A stretch of 23,334 bases of DNA from Hypsibius dujardini (taxonomy: Eukaryota; Tardigrada; Eutardigrada; Parachela; Hypsibiidae): contig LRSR01001548.1 of NCBI GenBank assembly GCA_001579985.1, forward strand, positions 1-23,334, read 5' to 3'. Below, in pieces: positions 21,640-23,334 of the stretch. Under the pieces are notes generated by a model. The model saw only the letters and a list, made by a program, of their open reading frames with translations. It was not told where the DNA came from and made no database searches. Within the stretch, counting starts at the first letter, position 1; every line of letters begins with the position of its first letter. The position numbers were made by a program, and so were the translations under genes.

Positions 21640-22228
21640 GTTTGTCTGCTGATCTCATCTATCTAATTTTCTATCTGCTTGTCTGACTACCTACGTGTCT
21701 ATCCATCTCATAGATGGTATCTCTATGTTCCCTCTAATTGCAGTTTTATTATCTTCGATTAGTTCCAACGAACCCGTGGGAAGAGTCATTATGCATCCGC
21801 GGTCCATATACCTAAACGAAAAAAAACAGACCGGTTTGTGCGCAGTTTCAGCAGCTCAACAAAGAGACAAAAACCTTACTCGAAGACAAAGTAAATCATA
21901 TCTTCCTCCGGGTCATCCATTATTTCAAACAGCTTCACGATGTTCGGATGATTCAGCCTCTTTAAGATTGCTGTTTCCCTCTCGATGTTCAGGAATGGAT
22001 TATTCGATTTTCTATAAACACGCATAAATTCCATGTTTGTGGAACCCAGTGATGAAATAGTTGATTGCCTTTGACGGACAATCCGACTGATTTATAACAG
22101 ACAGAAACACAAGAAGCCACACAGAAACACCGACAGACAGATAGACAAAAAGATCAGCAGACAGACACAGAGGCAGATATAGATGCAGATATAAAGATAA
22201 ACAGAGAGACATACAGACAGACAGACAT

Positions 22229-22262
<34 letters not shown>

Positions 22263-22538
22263 GGACAGGACCACTCTTACGGGAAGCTAGCCGAGGCAGG
22301 TACGGCTATTTTTTTATATCTAAAAGAAGCTCACTTGAATAACATGCCGCTCTTGGCCGCCCTCTTCTTCGACACGGTTTTCACAGCATAGAACCCATGA
22401 TCCTTGACGCAGGTAGCGAATTTGAACGAACAGAACGATCCGCATCCCAAATCGCTGCCCGGCTCGATGACAAAGTCGTTAATCCGCAGTGTGCCGTCGT
22501 CCAAGTCCTGCACGATGATCCGGTCCGTCGTTATCACC
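20571..22538 (-). CDS. CaMKK-like serine/threonine protein kinase, 5' partial, 6 exons seen
   Basis: Seen: exons 22538-22335, 22011-21880, 21811-21774, 21435-21392, 21289-20898 and 20724-20571 join in phase to about 320 residues. Motifs in order: a Gly-rich loop (GCGSFCSFKFA), the VAIK-type lysine in FYAVKTVSKK, RETAILKRLNHPNIVKL (helix C), hinge YFVFEYMDRG, catalytic loop IIHRDLKPENML, DFGLS, YGTPTFTAPE, and MWALGVTLFALMFGHVPF. The AIL-LNHPNIVKL, GTP-F-APE and MDDPEEDMIYFVFE blocks resemble Ca2+/calmodulin-dependent kinase kinases, which phosphorylate the activation loop of CaMKI/IV and AMPK. The usual Arg/Pro-rich CaMKK insert is absent and only about 35 residues follow the kinase core. The first seen exon has no usable ATG upstream in frame and is preceded by an acceptor (ATTGTAG), so 5' exons are missing. 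LKB1-like or another CAMK-group kinase is possible. Confidence 0.85.
21515..21650. repeat. Compound microsatellite (GACT)n-(CTGT)n-(CT)n in a kinase intron
   Basis: Three adjoining runs change motif in series: about ten GACT units, then CTGT units, then CTCG/CT repeats. The tract lies in the intron between the kinase exons at 21435 and 21774. Confidence 0.95.
22097..22267. repeat. (ACAG)n microsatellite in a kinase intron
   Basis: Interrupted ACAGACAG units become a near-perfect run at 22215-22260. It fills the intron between kinase exons ending at 22335 and starting at 22011. Confidence 0.95.
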
Positions 22539-23334
22539 CTACAATTCAACAGCGTCAACACGTTACCCACATTGATTGACCCACTGACAGGCAGCAGCAA
22601 ACTATGAAATGGCAAACGACCTCTTGCTGGTTCAGTTGATCTCGACTAACCGATCAATCAATCAGACTGGTCTCAGCCAATTTCGTCATTTTCGTCTACA
22701 AAATCACACTTATCATTTTTTCATTTCATCGTACATCTCTGCTATGTTTGAGAGAACGGAACTATTTTCTTCTTATTTATTTAACAACTAATGTATATAG
22801 TTATAAAACTGAAATATACCCTAACAGAAAGTAACGCACTGAGAAGGGAAAACATATTAACAATAAAATAATTTCACCAAAGCACTCTAATAAGGATCAA
22901 TCTGCCAGCATTACAGAGTTTTAACTTAACTATTTACTATAGAGAATAACGTCAGAAAAGCCACACAAAAATTCACCAGTAATAATATTATATTAATATA
23001 GTAATACTAAAACACGCATTACTCTACTCGCACTGGCACTTTTACCAGCCGTTAAAGCGCCATGCACATATTACATAACTAAAAAATGGCCTTTTTCGAC
23101 CACCCACCTACCCAGAGAATCAAAATTCCAGATAATCTGGTGAGTAACCAAGGGTCCAGACCACCCACCTACCCTCCTTTGATTACGCAATATGGGAATG
23201 GCGCCTAACACATATTATCCACGCAATCCATCAATCAAGCGTTAATAATGTATAATTAAATATTCAAATTCGATATAGATGAAATTCAGCACATCACTTG
23301 ACTGACGATCAATCTGTCATTAATACAGACTTTT
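22539..23334. other. Sequence upstream of the first visible kinase exon
   Basis: Probably intron or 5' region of the kinase gene. I found no ATG exon ending in a donor of the required phase (two bases over). A 16-bp sequence, GACCACCCACCTACCC, occurs twice, at 23098-23113 and 23159-23174. The rest is AT-rich. Confidence 0.45.

Noticed and set aside
5251-22538. A shared Ca2+ signalling cluster of CNG channel and CaMKK-like kinase
   Set aside because: MAEA and an unrelated plus-strand gene lie between them, and gene order alone is poor evidence of joint function in animals.
22331-22615. Kinase start at 22615
   Set aside because: The codon there is TTG, not ATG, and a splice acceptor sits at 22539-22540, so upstream exons are more likely than initiation here.

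Overview
The window is nuclear DNA from a eukaryote, almost certainly an invertebrate animal. Genes are split by GT-AG introns (and one GC-AG intron), noncoding DNA is AT-rich with many CTGT/ACAG and related microsatellites, and the products include an animal-type cyclic-nucleotide-gated (CNG) channel and a CaMKK-like kinase. A lophotrochozoan such as a flatworm would fit the repeat-rich introns, but the sequence does not prove the phylum.

Layout. Positions 1-3000 are a repeat and relic zone: a hAT-like transposon end (1-123), a long near-perfect inverted repeat (547-917), a decayed minisatellite of exact 20-bp period (about 951-1150), a histone H3-family pseudogene on the minus strand (1730-2209), and a MITE with about 62-bp terminal inverted repeats (2602-2912). 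Positions 2913-5250 hold no gene I can support.

Three multi-exon genes lie on the minus strand. A CNG channel subunit (start 11557, stop 5251) reconstructs in nine exons to 1068 residues without a frame break. MAEA, the RING E3 subunit of the CTLH/GID ubiquitin ligase (start 17639, stop 13487), has eight exons and 429 residues. A CaMKK-like Ser/Thr kinase (22538 to stop 20571) shows six exons; its 5' end is missing. One single-exon open frame on the plus strand (18961-19374) encodes an unrecognised Gly/Ser/Gln-rich protein of 137 residues.

The genes do not form an obvious pathway. CNG channels admit Ca2+, and CaMKKs are Ca2+/calmodulin-linked, but adjacency in an animal genome is weak evidence of shared function. 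I found no operon, CRISPR array, rRNA or convincing tRNA. Exon borders were assigned by splice-site reading plus protein-family continuity and agree in phase throughout. The main curiosities are the GC-AG intron fixed by reading frame, the channel's non-acidic selectivity filter, the decayed H3 gene, the short kinase without the usual CaMKK insert, and the orphan disordered protein.
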